Of a DNA stretch of 64,000 nucleotides, positions 44,997-53,716 are shown in pieces. Both the position numbers and the translations under genes were made by a program. Within the stretch, counting starts at the first letter, position 1, and every line of letters begins with the position of its first letter. The DNA comes from an uncultured Tenacibaculum sp. (GTDB lineage: Bacteria; Bacteroidota; Bacteroidia; Flavobacteriales; Flavobacteriaceae), in NCBI RefSeq assembly GCF_947499065.1, contig NZ_CANMMT010000002.1, positions 247,313 through 311,312 on the forward strand, in the 5' to 3' direction. The notes beneath the pieces are model-generated. The model had not been told where the DNA came from. It saw nothing but the letters and a program-made list of their open reading frames with translations, and made no database searches.

Positions 44997-46090
44997 TATT
45001 TTTCTTTTTGTCCGTTTAACATTAAATAAGCCTTTAAAAAAGGATTGATATTTCCATCCATTACAGCATCTACATTTCCAGTTTCGTGAGCTGTACGTAC
45101 ATCTTTTACAAGTTTGTATGGATGCATTACATAGTTACGTATTTGACTTCCCCATTCATTCTTCATCTTATTGGCTTCAATATCGGCACGAGCTGCTAAA
45201 CGTTTTTGTAACTCAATTTCATATAATTGTGATTTAAGCATTTGTAAAGCAGTAGCTCTATTATCGTGTTGAGAGCGTGAATTAGAACATTGAATTTGAA
45301 TTCCAGTTGGTTTATGGTGTAGTTGAACTTTAGTTTCTACTTTGTTTACATTTTGTCCACCAGCACCACTTGAACGTGCAGTTGTAATTTCAATGTCTGC
45401 AGGATTTATTTCAATTTCTATAGAATCATCAGCAACAGGATACACATATACAGAAGCAAAAGATGTATGACGCTTCGCATTGCTATCAAAAGGAGAAATT
45501 CTAACTAAACGATGTACACCGTTTTCACCTTTTAACCATCCGAAAGCATAATCGCCCTCAACTTCAATTGTTACAGTTTTAATACCAGCGGTATCTCCAG
45601 CCTGATAGTTTAAAGTTTTTAATTTAAAACCTTGTTTTTCTGCCCACATGGTATACATACGAAATAACATCTCGGTCCAATCACAACTTTCAGTACCTCC
45701 AGCACCTGCTGTTATTTGTATGGTAGCACTTAAACTATCTCCTTCATCAGATAGCATATTTTTAAATTCAATATCTTCTAAGTAAGTAGCGGTTTTTTCA
45801 AACTGTTCAACAACTTCAGCTTCTTCAACATCTCCTTCTTTATAAAAATCATATAAAACAGTAAGATCTTCATTCATTGTAACAATTGAATTATAATCAT
45901 TTACCCATTTCTTTTTAAAACGAAGTGATTTCATTAATATCTCTGCTTCTTTCGGATTGTTCCAAAAGTCAGGATCCGCAGTTTTTTCTTCTTCATTGTT
46001 AATTTCAATTAACTTCTTGTCAATTTCTAAATAACCTTTTAACTTGCCGATTCGTTCAGTAACATTTTTTAACTGTTCGTGTGTAATCAT
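44996..46090 (-). CDS. prfB: Peptide chain release factor 2
   Basis: RF2 terminates translation at UGA and UAA. The protein (364 residues from [10 protein letters not shown]) has the recognition loop SPF in [12 protein letters not shown] and the peptidyl-hydrolysis GGQ in [13 protein letters not shown]. The frame runs uninterrupted through GYLEIDKK, where many bacteria carry an in-frame UGA and a programmed +1 frameshift. The upstream ATG at 46105 is rejected because a TATTTTTG promoter box covers 46095-46102. Confidence 0.96.
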   Translation of the reverse strand: MITHEQLKNVTERIGKLKGYLEIDKKLIEINNEEEKTADPDFWNNPKEAEILMKSLRFKKKWVNDYNSIVTMNEDLTVLYDFYKEGDVEEAEVVEQFEKTATYLEDIEFKNMLSDEGDSLSATIQITAGAGGTESCDWTEMLFRMYTMWAEKQGFKLKTLNYQAGDTAGIKTVTIEVEGDYAFGWLKGENGVHRLVRISPFDSNAKRHTSFASVYVYPVADDSIEIEINPADIEITTARSSGAGGQNVNKVETKVQLHHKPTGIQIQCSNSRSQHDNRATALQMLKSQLYEIELQKRLAARADIEANKMKNEWGSQIRNYVMHPYKLVKDVRTAHETGNVDAVMDGNINPFLKAYLMLNGQKEK

Positions 46091-46094
46091 AATG

Positions 46095-46102
46095 CAAAAA
46101 TA
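46095..46102 (-). promoter_or_regulatory. -7 box of prfB
   Basis: TATTTTTG on the minus strand, 4 nt before the ATG at 46090. This fixes the start choice and suggests a leaderless mRNA. Confidence 0.6.
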
Positions 46103-46124
46103 CATTTAAAAATCGTAGTTAAAA

Positions 46125-47144
46125 ATGGAAATAAACTTAATAAGCGATACAGTAACAAAACCAACTAAAGGAATGCTAGAAGCAATGATGAATGCTGAAG
46201 TTGGGGATGATGTTTTTGGAGCTGATCCTACTGTAAATTTATTACAAGAAAAGGTTGCCAAATTATTTGGAATGGAGGCGGCTTTATTTTTCCCGTCAGG
46301 AACCATGGCAAATCAAGCAGCTATAAAGATACATACGCAACCAGGTGATAGAATGTTTTGCGATAAGTGGGCACATGTGTATAATTACGAAGGTGGTGGA
46401 GCAGCTTTTAATTCAGGTGTAACTTCATATTTAATTGATGGAAACAGAGGAATGTTTACAGCTGAAGAACTAGAAAGTGCTGTGTCTGGTAGGGCTGATA
46501 TCCATGTTCCTTTTAATCGATTAGTATGTATTGAAAATACTACTAATAAAGGAGGAGGTGCTTGCTGGGATTTTGAAGAATTAGTAAAAATAGGTAAAGT
46601 AACCAGAGATTATAATTTAGCATATCATTTAGATGGTGCTCGTTTGTTCAATGCATTAGTTGCTAAAAATGAAACTTCTCAACAATATGGTGAATTGTTT
46701 GATACGATTTCTATTTGTTTATCAAAAGGATTAGGAGCACCAGTGGGGTCAGTTTTAGTAGGAAGTAAAGAGCATATAGAAAAAGCATTACGTGTACGTA
46801 AGCTATTTGGAGGAGGAATGCGACAAGCAGGTTTTTTAGCTGCTGCTGGAATTTATGCATTGGATAACTTAGTAGATCGTTTAGCTGATGATCATTCAAG
46901 AGCAAAAGCAATAGGTGAGGTTTTAGAAAATTGTTCGTATGTAAAAAAAGTAGAGCCTATTGAAACCAATATTGTTATCTTTTATGTAAATGATACTATT
47001 GATTCAATAGATTTTATTGAAAAAATGAAACAAAAAGGTATTTTGTTAATTTCCATGGGAGAAGGCAAATTACGAATTGTTACACATCTTGATTTTACAG
47101 ATGAGATGTTAACCATTTTACTAGGTGAATTAAAATCATTTTAA
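46125..47144 (+). CDS. Low-specificity L-threonine aldolase
   Basis: This PLP enzyme cleaves threonine/allo-threonine to glycine and acetaldehyde. The 339-residue protein shows [51 protein letters not shown] and the PLP lysine in [17 protein letters not shown]. It is divergent from prfB across 34 nt and ends at a bidirectional terminator. Confidence 0.94.
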   Translation: MEINLISDTVTKPTKGMLEAMMNAEVGDDVFGADPTVNLLQEKVAKLFGMEAALFFPSGTMANQAAIKIHTQPGDRMFCDKWAHVYNYEGGGAAFNSGVTSYLIDGNRGMFTAEELESAVSGRADIHVPFNRLVCIENTTNKGGGACWDFEELVKIGKVTRDYNLAYHLDGARLFNALVAKNETSQQYGELFDTISICLSKGLGAPVGSVLVGSKEHIEKALRVRKLFGGGMRQAGFLAAAGIYALDNLVDRLADDHSRAKAIGEVLENCSYVKKVEPIETNIVIFYVNDTIDSIDFIEKMKQKGILLISMGEGKLRIVTHLDFTDEMLTILLGELKSF

Positions 47145-47145
47145 T

Positions 47146-47178
47146 AAAAAAGAGGAAGTTAAAAACTTCCTCTTTTTT
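47146..47178. terminator. Bidirectional terminator
   Basis: AAAAAAGAGGAAGTT and its complement flank a short A-rich loop, between the converging threonine aldolase gene and the minus-strand membrane-protein gene. Confidence 0.9.
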
Positions 47179-47179
47179 A

Positions 47180-47830
47180 TTAGTTTAAATCTTCGAGTTT
47201 AGATAACTCTTTATAGTTTTTATTTAACTTTCTTAATAGAACTCCATAGATTATTTTATAGAATAACCAGAGAATAAGTACCATAAACCCTAATAAGAAA
47301 ACAGTAGCTATAACTAATGAAATTAATAAATGTTGTTTATTGTCCGGGGTTGCAATTCCTTGACTGTTATAGTATTCTATTAATAAATCTAAATCTGAGA
47401 ATATAAAGCATAGTAGGAGAATATTTGAAAAAACTAAAAATAAAAGATTAAAATAAACGTAGTATTTTACTGTTTTTCTTGTTTTTAAAATTTTCTTTAG
47501 CAAAACTTTAGTAGTATCAGAAATAGAAATTGATTTATAATTTTTATAGAAAAAGTATAGGAATATAATTATAACGAAGTAATGAAGATATATACTTATT
47601 TTTACAAAGGTATTTAAATGTAATTGTTCATATACTTCTGTGTAAGATGATTCAATAAAAAATATGTTTAATCCAGCCCAAAATAAGAGCTCTAATACTC
47701 CAATAATAAAAATCCATTTAACAATAGATGACGATTTGGAGTGTGCCATCTTGTAGATATCAACTTTAGAAACTCTATCGGTTTCCTCTGGCTGATTATC
47801 CCATGCTTTTTTATACTTATCTAAATCCAT
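47180..47830 (-). CDS. Membrane protein paired with an ECF sigma factor, candidate anti-sigma
   Basis: The 216-residue protein has a short cytoplasmic N-terminus (MDLDKYKKAWDNQPEETD) and four hydrophobic helices (about 36-56, 80-96, 120-142, 170-195) with a basic C-terminal tail. It starts 6 nt after the sigma-factor gene on the same strand, the usual place for an anti-sigma factor. There is no recognised zinc-anti-sigma HxxxCxxC motif. The regulatory role is inferred from position. Confidence 0.7.
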   Translation of the reverse strand: MDLDKYKKAWDNQPEETDRVSKVDIYKMAHSKSSSIVKWIFIIGVLELLFWAGLNIFFIESSYTEVYEQLHLNTFVKISIYLHYFVIIIFLYFFYKNYKSISISDTTKVLLKKILKTRKTVKYYVYFNLLFLVFSNILLLCFIFSDLDLLIEYYNSQGIATPDNKQHLLISLVIATVFLLGFMVLILWLFYKIIYGVLLRKLNKNYKELSKLEDLN

Positions 47831-47836
47831 TTATTA

Positions 47837-48331
47837 TTATGGGTTTAATGTTTTTTTTAATTTTTCTTTAGCTCTGTTCATTTTTACTCTTGCATTTACT
47901 TCACTAATACCTAATGTTTCTGATATTTCTTTGTAAGGTTTGTCTTCTAAATACAAAAAGATAAGAGCTTTATCAATATCGTTTAGTTTTCTAATAGCAT
48001 TATATAATGCTTTCAGTTGTAATTCTTCAGTCTCATCATAATCTTCAGCCTTAATTTTAAAAGTGTAGTCGGTAATGTCTTGAGTTTTTACAGTTCTGGT
48101 AGATTTTCTGTATAAAGAAATAGCAGTATTTAATGCTACTCGATACATCCAGGTACTAAATTTAGCATCACCTCTAAACTTACTATAGTTTTTCCATAAC
48201 TGAATTGTTATCTCTTGAAATAAATCATTGTGTGCATCTTGATTGGTAGTGTATATCCTACATACCTTATGTACAATGTTTTGATTTGCTTCAAAATCAG
48301 ATAAAAATTTATTTTCTAGTTTCTTTTCCAC
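47837..48331 (-). CDS. ECF RNA polymerase sigma factor
   Basis: The 164-residue protein has sigma region 2 (NDLFQEITIQLWKNYSKFRG, FSTWMYRVALNTAI) and region 4 (LIFLYLEDKPYKEISETLGI, SEVNARVKMNRAKEKLKK). ECF factors redirect RNA polymerase to envelope-stress or uptake genes. It is followed by the candidate anti-sigma membrane protein. A TATTTTTG box at 48366-48373 precedes it. Confidence 0.93.
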   Translation of the reverse strand: MEKKLENKFLSDFEANQNIVHKVCRIYTTNQDAHNDLFQEITIQLWKNYSKFRGDAKFSTWMYRVALNTAISLYRKSTRTVKTQDITDYTFKIKAEDYDETEELQLKALYNAIRKLNDIDKALIFLYLEDKPYKEISETLGISEVNARVKMNRAKEKLKKTLNP

Positions 48332-48365
48332 TAAGTTTAGTCTAGTTGATAAATTATAAGTAGCT

Positions 48366-48373
48366 CAAAAATA
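48366..48373 (-). promoter_or_regulatory. -7 box of the ECF sigma operon
   Basis: TATTTTTG on the minus strand, full consensus, 34 nt before the start at 48331. Confidence 0.45.
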
Positions 48374-48481
48374 CAAATTGTTACAGTTCATCCTAAAAAA
48401 ATTACAATTGAGTTTTTTTTAATTTCAAAAACATCATCACCTCTAGATATTTGTAGTGTATTAATCAACAAATTAAAAGAG

Positions 48482-48898
48482 ATGAAATTTTTTACAACAG
48501 TTTTTTTAGTGAGTTTATTTTTTATTGTAGGAAAAATATCAGCACAAAATAGAACAGTAACAGCTACAGTAACGAATGCTACATCAGATGAAGGTAAAAT
48601 AAGTTACGCATTATTTACTAAAGACAATTTTAGAAAAGACCCCGTTTTAGCAAAAACGTCAAAAATTACTAAAGGAAAAAGTACGGTGATTTTTGAAAAT
48701 GTACCAGAAGGTGAATATGCACTTATTTGTTTTCATGATAAAAATAATAATGATAAAATGGACTTTGAACCGAATGGTATGCCAATGGAAGATTACGGAG
48801 TCTCTACTAATAATATTAATAGGTATGGACCACCTCAATATGATCAAATCAAATTTTTAGTTGATGATAAAAATGTATCTTTAGAAATTAGATTTTAA
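48482..48898 (+). CDS. DUF2141 secreted protein
   Basis: The 138-residue protein has a signal peptide (FLVSLFFIVGKISAQ) and the DUF2141 pattern GKISYALFTKDNF, VPEGEYALICFHDKNNNDKM and MPMEDYGVSTN. It looks like a small periplasmic or surface beta domain of unknown role. It sits 23 nt before the LytS-type kinase, so they may share a transcript. Confidence 0.87.
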   Translation: MKFFTTVFLVSLFFIVGKISAQNRTVTATVTNATSDEGKISYALFTKDNFRKDPVLAKTSKITKGKSTVIFENVPEGEYALICFHDKNNNDKMDFEPNGMPMEDYGVSTNNINRYGPPQYDQIKFLVDDKNVSLEIRF

Positions 48899-48921
48899 TT
48901 ACAATATTTAGAAGACAAAAG

Positions 48922-50289
48922 ATGAAAAAAAAGTCAGAAATATTCATATTCTCTCCAAAAGAGTTAAAAAAAGGTATTTTATTAGCTTTAAAAATTACAT
49001 TAATCTTTGGAGTATTCTTTTTCTTAGTAGGAGGAGGGAGTTATACGGTTAAAGGTTTTCTAATGTCGTTAGGTATATCTGCTTTATATTCTTTTGTGTT
49101 AGGTTTTGGACAAGGACTTTTAAACGATTATTTAAGTACTAAGTGGGATTGGGTAACTAAAACAAATACACGTGTTTGGGTAGGTATAATAGCTACTTTT
49201 TTATATACAGTACCAGCTATTTTAATAATAGATTATATACTGTTTATAATAATACAAGGACGAGACATAGCATTGTTTTTTAAGAGCCCTTTATTATGGA
49301 TTCACTTATTTTGGATACAATTTTCTTTTGGCGTTTCTGCTTTTTTACATGCAAGAGGTTTCATGTTAGAATGGAAAAGAGCGGCAAATAAAGAAACTAC
49401 ACAGCATGAAATAGTAGCAAAGACTGAAACAGCGAAGTTTGAAACATTAAAAAGTCAATTAGATCCTCACTTTTTATTCAATAGTTTAAATGTATTAACC
49501 TCTTTAATAGGAGAAAATACTAGACAAGCAGAAAGGTTTACTACTAAGCTATCAAAAGTTTATCGATATGTTTTAGAGCAAAGGAATAAAGAATTAGTAC
49601 CGATAAAAGAAGAGTTACAATTTGCTAGAACATATATGGAATTGTTACAAATGCGTTTTGAAGATGCTGTCAAATTTACAATACCAAGTGAAATAAGTAA
49701 TCCAGAATTAAAAATAGTACCATTATCATTACAATTGTTACTAGAGAATGCAGTAAAGCATAATGTGGTTTCTTCAGCAAAACCTTTAGATATAAAAATT
49801 TTTGAAGAAAATGGATTTTTACAAATTCAGAATAATATAAACCCTAAAGAAGCAATAGGCAAGAGTACTAAAGTAGGGTTAAGGAATATAGCAGATCGTT
49901 ATGGTTTAATAACGGACAGAGCTGTTGAAATAAAAAATAATAATAAAACATTTACAGTGAGTTTACCACTGTTAACAAAATCAAATACAATGAATTATAA
50001 CACAAAAGATTTAGAGAATAGTAAGTATGTAAAGGCAGTTGAAAGAGTAGAGAAGTTAAAAGAGTTTTACCAAAACTTAATATCATACTGTTTAGTAATA
50101 CCTTTTTTAATATTTATCAATTTAAAGACGTACTCAGGTTTTCAGTGGTTTTGGTTTCCAATGATAGGTTGGGGTATAGGATTAGTTTTTCATTTTTTAG
50201 AAGTAAATAATTACAATTTATTCTTAGGTAAAAATTGGGAAGAACGTAAAATCAATGAAATTTTAAAGGACGAAGAAAAATATAGATAA
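48922..50289 (+). CDS. LytS-type sensor histidine kinase with C-terminal 2TM domain
   Basis: The 455-residue protein has four N-terminal membrane helices (about 18-145), then a His_kinase domain with the phospho-acceptor H183 in LDPHFLFNSLNVL, then an ATP-binding region with LLLENAVKHN and GLRNIADRYG. After about residue 355 a 2TM domain follows (NSKYVKAVERVEKLKEFYQN, two helices, NWEERKINEIL). That domain is the same type as the five small proteins encoded next. The LytTR regulator gene ends the cluster, so this is its likely partner. Signal unknown. Confidence 0.92.
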   Translation: MKKKSEIFIFSPKELKKGILLALKITLIFGVFFFLVGGGSYTVKGFLMSLGISALYSFVLGFGQGLLNDYLSTKWDWVTKTNTRVWVGIIATFLYTVPAILIIDYILFIIIQGRDIALFFKSPLLWIHLFWIQFSFGVSAFLHARGFMLEWKRAANKETTQHEIVAKTETAKFETLKSQLDPHFLFNSLNVLTSLIGENTRQAERFTTKLSKVYRYVLEQRNKELVPIKEELQFARTYMELLQMRFEDAVKFTIPSEISNPELKIVPLSLQLLLENAVKHNVVSSAKPLDIKIFEENGFLQIQNNINPKEAIGKSTKVGLRNIADRYGLITDRAVEIKNNNKTFTVSLPLLTKSNTMNYNTKDLENSKYVKAVERVEKLKEFYQNLISYCLVIPFLIFINLKTYSGFQWFWFPMIGWGIGLVFHFLEVNNYNLFLGKNWEERKINEILKDEEKYR

Positions 50290-50290
50290 G

Positions 50291-50578
50291 ATGGATAAAG
50301 AAAGTACAGAGGGATACAGATATGCCAGAGCAAAAAAGAAGGTAGAAAAGATAAAAGGCTTATATATTCATTTAATAGTAACAGTTTTAATAATTCCAGT
50401 CTTAATTTTTATCAACTTAAAGTTTGTACCTGATCATCACTGGTTTTATTACCCAATAATAGGAATGTCAGCAGGGTTATTTTTTCATTGGATGGGGGTT
50501 TTTGGATTTGAAAGAATAGGATTTGGAAAAGATTGGGAAGAACAAAAAATTAAAGAGTTTTTAAAAGAAGAAAAATAA
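50291..50578 (+). CDS. 2TM domain protein 1
   Basis: The 95-residue protein is one 2TM domain: a basic amphipathic start (YRYARAKKKVEKIKGLYIHL), helices at about 28-43 and 51-68 (the second ending FFHWMGVFG), and a C-terminal FGKDWEEQKIKEFL. It starts 1 nt after the kinase gene. It probably sits in the inner membrane beside the kinase, modulating or oligomerising with the kinase 2TM domain, but this is inference. Confidence 0.85.
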   Translation: MDKESTEGYRYARAKKKVEKIKGLYIHLIVTVLIIPVLIFINLKFVPDHHWFYYPIIGMSAGLFFHWMGVFGFERIGFGKDWEEQKIKEFLKEEK

Positions 50579-50580
50579 TT

Positions 50581-50868
50581 ATGGATACTAAATATATAGA
50601 AGAGAAAAAATACTTAGCAGCCAAAAAAAGACTCAAAGAAATTAAAGGTTTTTATGCACATCTTTTGGTAAACATCTTATCAATTATAATTATAGTATCG
50701 GTAAACTTAATTTTCTCTCCTTACTATCATTGGTTTTGGTTTGCTGTAGTTGGAATATGTATTGCAACATTTATCCACTGGGTAGTAGTTTTTGGAAAAG
50801 AAACTTTTGGTTTTGGAAAAGATTGGGAGGATAAGAAAATTAAAGAATATTTAGAAAAAAAGAAATAA
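50581..50868 (+). CDS. 2TM domain protein 2
   Basis: The 95-residue paralogue has KYLAAKKRLKEIKGFYAHL, two helices, HWVVVFGKETFGFGKDWEDK and KIKEYLEKKK. It begins 2 nt after protein 1 and is closest to it in length and ending, suggesting recent tandem duplication. Confidence 0.85.
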   Translation: MDTKYIEEKKYLAAKKRLKEIKGFYAHLLVNILSIIIIVSVNLIFSPYYHWFWFAVVGICIATFIHWVVVFGKETFGFGKDWEDKKIKEYLEKKK

Positions 50869-50869
50869 A

Positions 50870-51199
50870 ATGGAAAGAAATTATACAGAAGAACATAAAT
50901 ACATGTTAGCTAAGAAAAAAGTAGAAAAAATAAAAGGTTTCTACTGGCACTTAGCAGCGTATATAGTGGTAAATGTTTTTATATCAACAATTATTATTAT
51001 AGGACTAACAACAGAAGATAATGAACCTTTTATAGACGCTATAACTAATTTTGGGGTATATGCAACTTGGCTTTTTTGGGGAATAGGTTTATTTTTTCAT
51101 TGGCTAGGAACATTTGGAACAAATATCTTTTTTAATAAAGATTGGGAAAACAGAAAGATTGAAGAATATATAAAGGAGTTTGATGAAAAAAGAAGATAA
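50870..51199 (+). CDS. 2TM domain protein 3
   Basis: The 109-residue paralogue has KYMLAKKKVEKIKGFYWHL, two helices separated by a longer acidic loop (TTEDNEPFIDAITNFG) and HWLGTFGTNIFFNKDWENRK. The longer loop sets it apart from proteins 1 and 2. Its last 20 nt overlap the next gene. Confidence 0.85.
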   Translation: MERNYTEEHKYMLAKKKVEKIKGFYWHLAAYIVVNVFISTIIIIGLTTEDNEPFIDAITNFGVYATWLFWGIGLFFHWLGTFGTNIFFNKDWENRKIEEYIKEFDEKRR

Positions 51200-51494
51200 A
51201 TATTTACAGGCTCAAAAGAAAGTAGCTAAGCAAAAGAATTTTTATAACCACTTACAGGTGTTTGTGATAATGATGATTGTAATTATTGTTTTTTCAGATA
51301 CAATATTCAATTTTTTTGAAGAGCATATTTCTAATCAAAATACTTTAAAATGGATAAGAACTAATATTTGGATAAATTTATTGTTATGGGCATTTGGCCT
51401 TCTAATCCATGGTATTTATGCATTTAAAAACAAGATTTCTATTATAGAAAACTGGGAAAAGAAAAAAATAGAAGATATTATGAATGAAAATTAA
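51180..51494 (+). CDS. 2TM domain protein 4
   Basis: The 104-residue paralogue has KYLQAQKKVAKQKNFYNHL, two helices with a polar loop (FFEEHISNQNTLKW) and HGIYAFKNKISIIENWEKKK. The overlap with protein 3 covers 20 nt if translation starts at 51180 (TTG); the ATG at 51183 is equally good. It is more divergent than 1-3: the usual F-G-KDW is changed to IIENW. Confidence 0.82.
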   Translation: MMKKEDKYLQAQKKVAKQKNFYNHLQVFVIMMIVIIVFSDTIFNFFEEHISNQNTLKWIRTNIWINLLLWAFGLLIHGIYAFKNKISIIENWEKKKIEDIMNEN

Positions 51495-51500
51495 CTAACT

Positions 51501-51809
51501 ATGGACTCAAAACAACAATCGGAAAAATATTTAAAAGCCAAAAAAAGAGTAGAGGATATAAAGAAGTTTTACAAGCATTTAACATTCTATATTTTAATTA
51601 ATTTAGTTTTCATAGGATATAGGATTTTTAAAGATATTGATTATGGTAGTACTTTTATAGAAGCTTTTACAGATATTAGCAATTATAAAATCTTTTTTTG
51701 GTGGGGTGTGATTTTAATACTACATGGAGTTAGTGTTTTTGGAAAAGATTTACTTTTTAATAAAGAGTGGGAAGAAAAGAAAGTTAGAGAATACATGGAT
51801 AAAAATTAA
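51501..51809 (+). CDS. 2TM domain protein 5
   Basis: The 102-residue paralogue has KYLKAKKRVEDIKKFYKHL, helices, a loop with DIDYGSTFIEAFTDI and HGVSVFGKDLLFNKEWEEKK. It directly precedes the LytTR response-regulator gene. All five keep the order: basic helix, two membrane helices, aromatic/His turn, acidic-basic WE-KKI tail. Confidence 0.85.
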   Translation: MDSKQQSEKYLKAKKRVEDIKKFYKHLTFYILINLVFIGYRIFKDIDYGSTFIEAFTDISNYKIFFWWGVILILHGVSVFGKDLLFNKEWEEKKVREYMDKN

Positions 51810-51818
51810 AAATTGATA

Positions 51819-52574
51819 ATGAAAGTATTAATAATTGAAGATGAAAAACCAGCAGCTAGGAGGTTAAATAGAATGTTAGCTGAATTAGGAATAGAAGTAG
51901 AAACAATGTTGCATTCTGTAGAAGAATCTATTAATTGGTTTCAAAATAATGAGCATCCTGATTTAATTTTTTTAGACATTCAACTATCTGACGGTTTATC
52001 ATTCGAAATTTTTGAAGAAGTAGAAGTAAAATCGGCAATAATTTTTACTACGGCTTATGATGAATATGCGTTAAAGGCGTTTAAATTAAACTCCATAGAT
52101 TATTTATTAAAACCAATTGATGAGGACGAATTAAAAGTTGCTGTTGATAAATTTAAAGAAAACCAACCTAAGCAATCGGATGTTCAAGTTAATATTGATG
52201 ATATTAGAAAGTTATTAATTAATCCAGTTGATAGGAAATTCAAAAAGCGTTTTACAATAAAAGTAGGGCAACACATAAAAATTATACATGTAGATGAAAT
52301 AGAGTGCTTTTATTCAGAAAATAAATCAACTTACATTCATACTAATTCAAATAGAAATTACTTGATAGACCAATCACTAGAACATTGGCAAGAACAACTA
52401 GATCCTGAGCAATTCTTTCGAGTAAATAGAACTTATATTATTCATATAAACGCTATAAAAGATATTATATCGTATACTAATTCACGCTTAAAATTAGTGC
52501 TCCATTCATTTAATGAAGCAGAAATAATTGTTAGTAGAGAGCGAGTAAAAGATTTTAAAAATTGGATAGATTAA
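51819..52574 (+). CDS. LytTR family response regulator
   Basis: The protein (about 251 residues from MKVLIIEDEKPAARR) has a receiver domain with phospho-acceptor aspartate in PDLIFLDIQLSDG and lysine in YLLKPIDE, and a C-terminal LytTR DNA-binding domain (FTIKVGQHIKIIHVDEIECF, EQFFRVNRTYIIHINAI). It is the expected partner of the LytS-type kinase. A TTG at 51813 is also in frame; the ATG at 51819 is preferred. It is convergent with the AraC gene, whose stop overlaps it by 4 nt. Confidence 0.95.
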   Translation: MKVLIIEDEKPAARRLNRMLAELGIEVETMLHSVEESINWFQNNEHPDLIFLDIQLSDGLSFEIFEEVEVKSAIIFTTAYDEYALKAFKLNSIDYLLKPIDEDELKVAVDKFKENQPKQSDVQVNIDDIRKLLINPVDRKFKKRFTIKVGQHIKIIHVDEIECFYSENKSTYIHTNSNRNYLIDQSLEHWQEQLDPEQFFRVNRTYIIHINAIKDIISYTNSRLKLVLHSFNEAEIIVSRERVKDFKNWID

Positions 52575-53362
52575 TCTAGTGGTTTATAATAGAAATGGTT
52601 TTCTAAATTGTCTATAATAAAATAATCTGTAGGTTTTATACCTGTAAAGTTTTTAAATTCTTTGATGAAATGACTTTGATCAAAGTAACCATTATCAAGA
52701 GCAGTGTACAAATAATGTGTTTTTTTTTGAAGGAGAATTTCTTTAACAGTTTTTTGTAATCGAGTAATTTGTTGAAACTTTTTAGGAGTTATTCCAAAGT
52801 TTTGTTTAAAAACACGTTCATATTGGCGAAAACTTAAGTTACAATCGTTAGCTAACTGATGTAAAGTAACTTTATTGAAGTTTTTGTATAAAGTTTTTAT
52901 AGAAGCATCCCAGTTAATACTTTTTATTAATTGATGTTTATTTAGTTGGCGTAATAAAAAAGATTCTATTAATTGTATTTTTTGTAGAATAGAGTTAGTG
53001 TCAAAAATTTCATTTAAAAATTCTACACCCTCTTTTTGCCAAATATCTTCAACGGTTAAAAAATTATTTATTACATATTTATGTGGAATGTTGGTAAAAT
53101 GTCTAAAAGAACCACTATGAAATCTAACAGAAATATAATTTACAGTATTGGTTTTGTTAAACAGTAAACGTTCTCTAGGGCAAATAGTATGAGCAGAACT
53201 TAACGTTTTGTTATTAATGGCTAAAGGTTTGTCAAGATGAAATAAAAGCTCTAAACCTGTGCCGGGTAAAATTAAAGGCAAACTTTTGGTTTGAGTACAA
53301 ACAAAATACCTATCGATGTAATTAGATAGGTATTTTGAAGGTTTAAAATGTATTCTATTCAT
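52571..53362 (-). CDS. AraC family transcriptional regulator
   Basis: The 263-residue protein has a variable N-terminal sensor part (LPLILPGTGLELLFHLDKPL) and a C-terminal double HTH (LHQLANDCNLSFRQYERVFK, GYFDQSHFIKEFKNFTGIKP). It is 7 nt downstream of the ABM-domain gene on the same strand and may regulate it. Effector unknown. Confidence 0.9.
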   Translation of the reverse strand: MNRIHFKPSKYLSNYIDRYFVCTQTKSLPLILPGTGLELLFHLDKPLAINNKTLSSAHTICPRERLLFNKTNTVNYISVRFHSGSFRHFTNIPHKYVINNFLTVEDIWQKEGVEFLNEIFDTNSILQKIQLIESFLLRQLNKHQLIKSINWDASIKTLYKNFNKVTLHQLANDCNLSFRQYERVFKQNFGITPKKFQQITRLQKTVKEILLQKKTHYLYTALDNGYFDQSHFIKEFKNFTGIKPTDYFIIDNLENHFYYKPLD

Positions 53363-53369
53363 TTGATAA

Positions 53370-53648
53370 CTAATAGTTATTGATAATAGGTTCTTCTATT
53401 AAAAGAGAAGTAATGTTATTTATAAACCAATTAAAATGGTCTGAATTATTATGAAAATCCCTAGCTGTTTTGCTTATATACTCTTCATAAAAAAGGTATC
53501 TCCCTTGATTATAAATATCTTTATGTAGTCTATAAGATATACAACCCTGTTCTTTATTACTTTTCTCTACCATTATTTTAGCTAGGTCTAAAAAACTAGC
53601 TTCATGTTTTTTTTGAACGTTCAATTGTGCCACTATTATTTTTTTCAT
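53370..53648 (-). CDS. Antibiotic-biosynthesis-monooxygenase (ABM) domain protein
   Basis: The 92-residue protein is a single ABM domain: IIVAQLNVQKKHEASFLDLA, EQGCISYRLHKDIYNQGRYL, FYEEYISKTARDFHNNSDHF. Such dimeric ferredoxin-like proteins act as quinol monooxygenases or small-molecule binders. It is expressed with the AraC regulator. The substrate is unknown. Confidence 0.85.
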   Translation of the reverse strand: MKKIIVAQLNVQKKHEASFLDLAKIMVEKSNKEQGCISYRLHKDIYNQGRYLFYEEYISKTARDFHNNSDHFNWFINNITSLLIEEPIINNY

Positions 53649-53716
53649 ACTTATTTTAGTTTTCTATGACAAAAATAATTTGATGTTAATGACTATAATT
53701 GTAAAAAAACGACACT

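Noticed and set aside
46091..46105. ATG at 46105 as the prfB start
   Set aside because: It would overlap the TATTTTTG promoter box; the ATG at 46090 gives the normal RF2 N-terminus.
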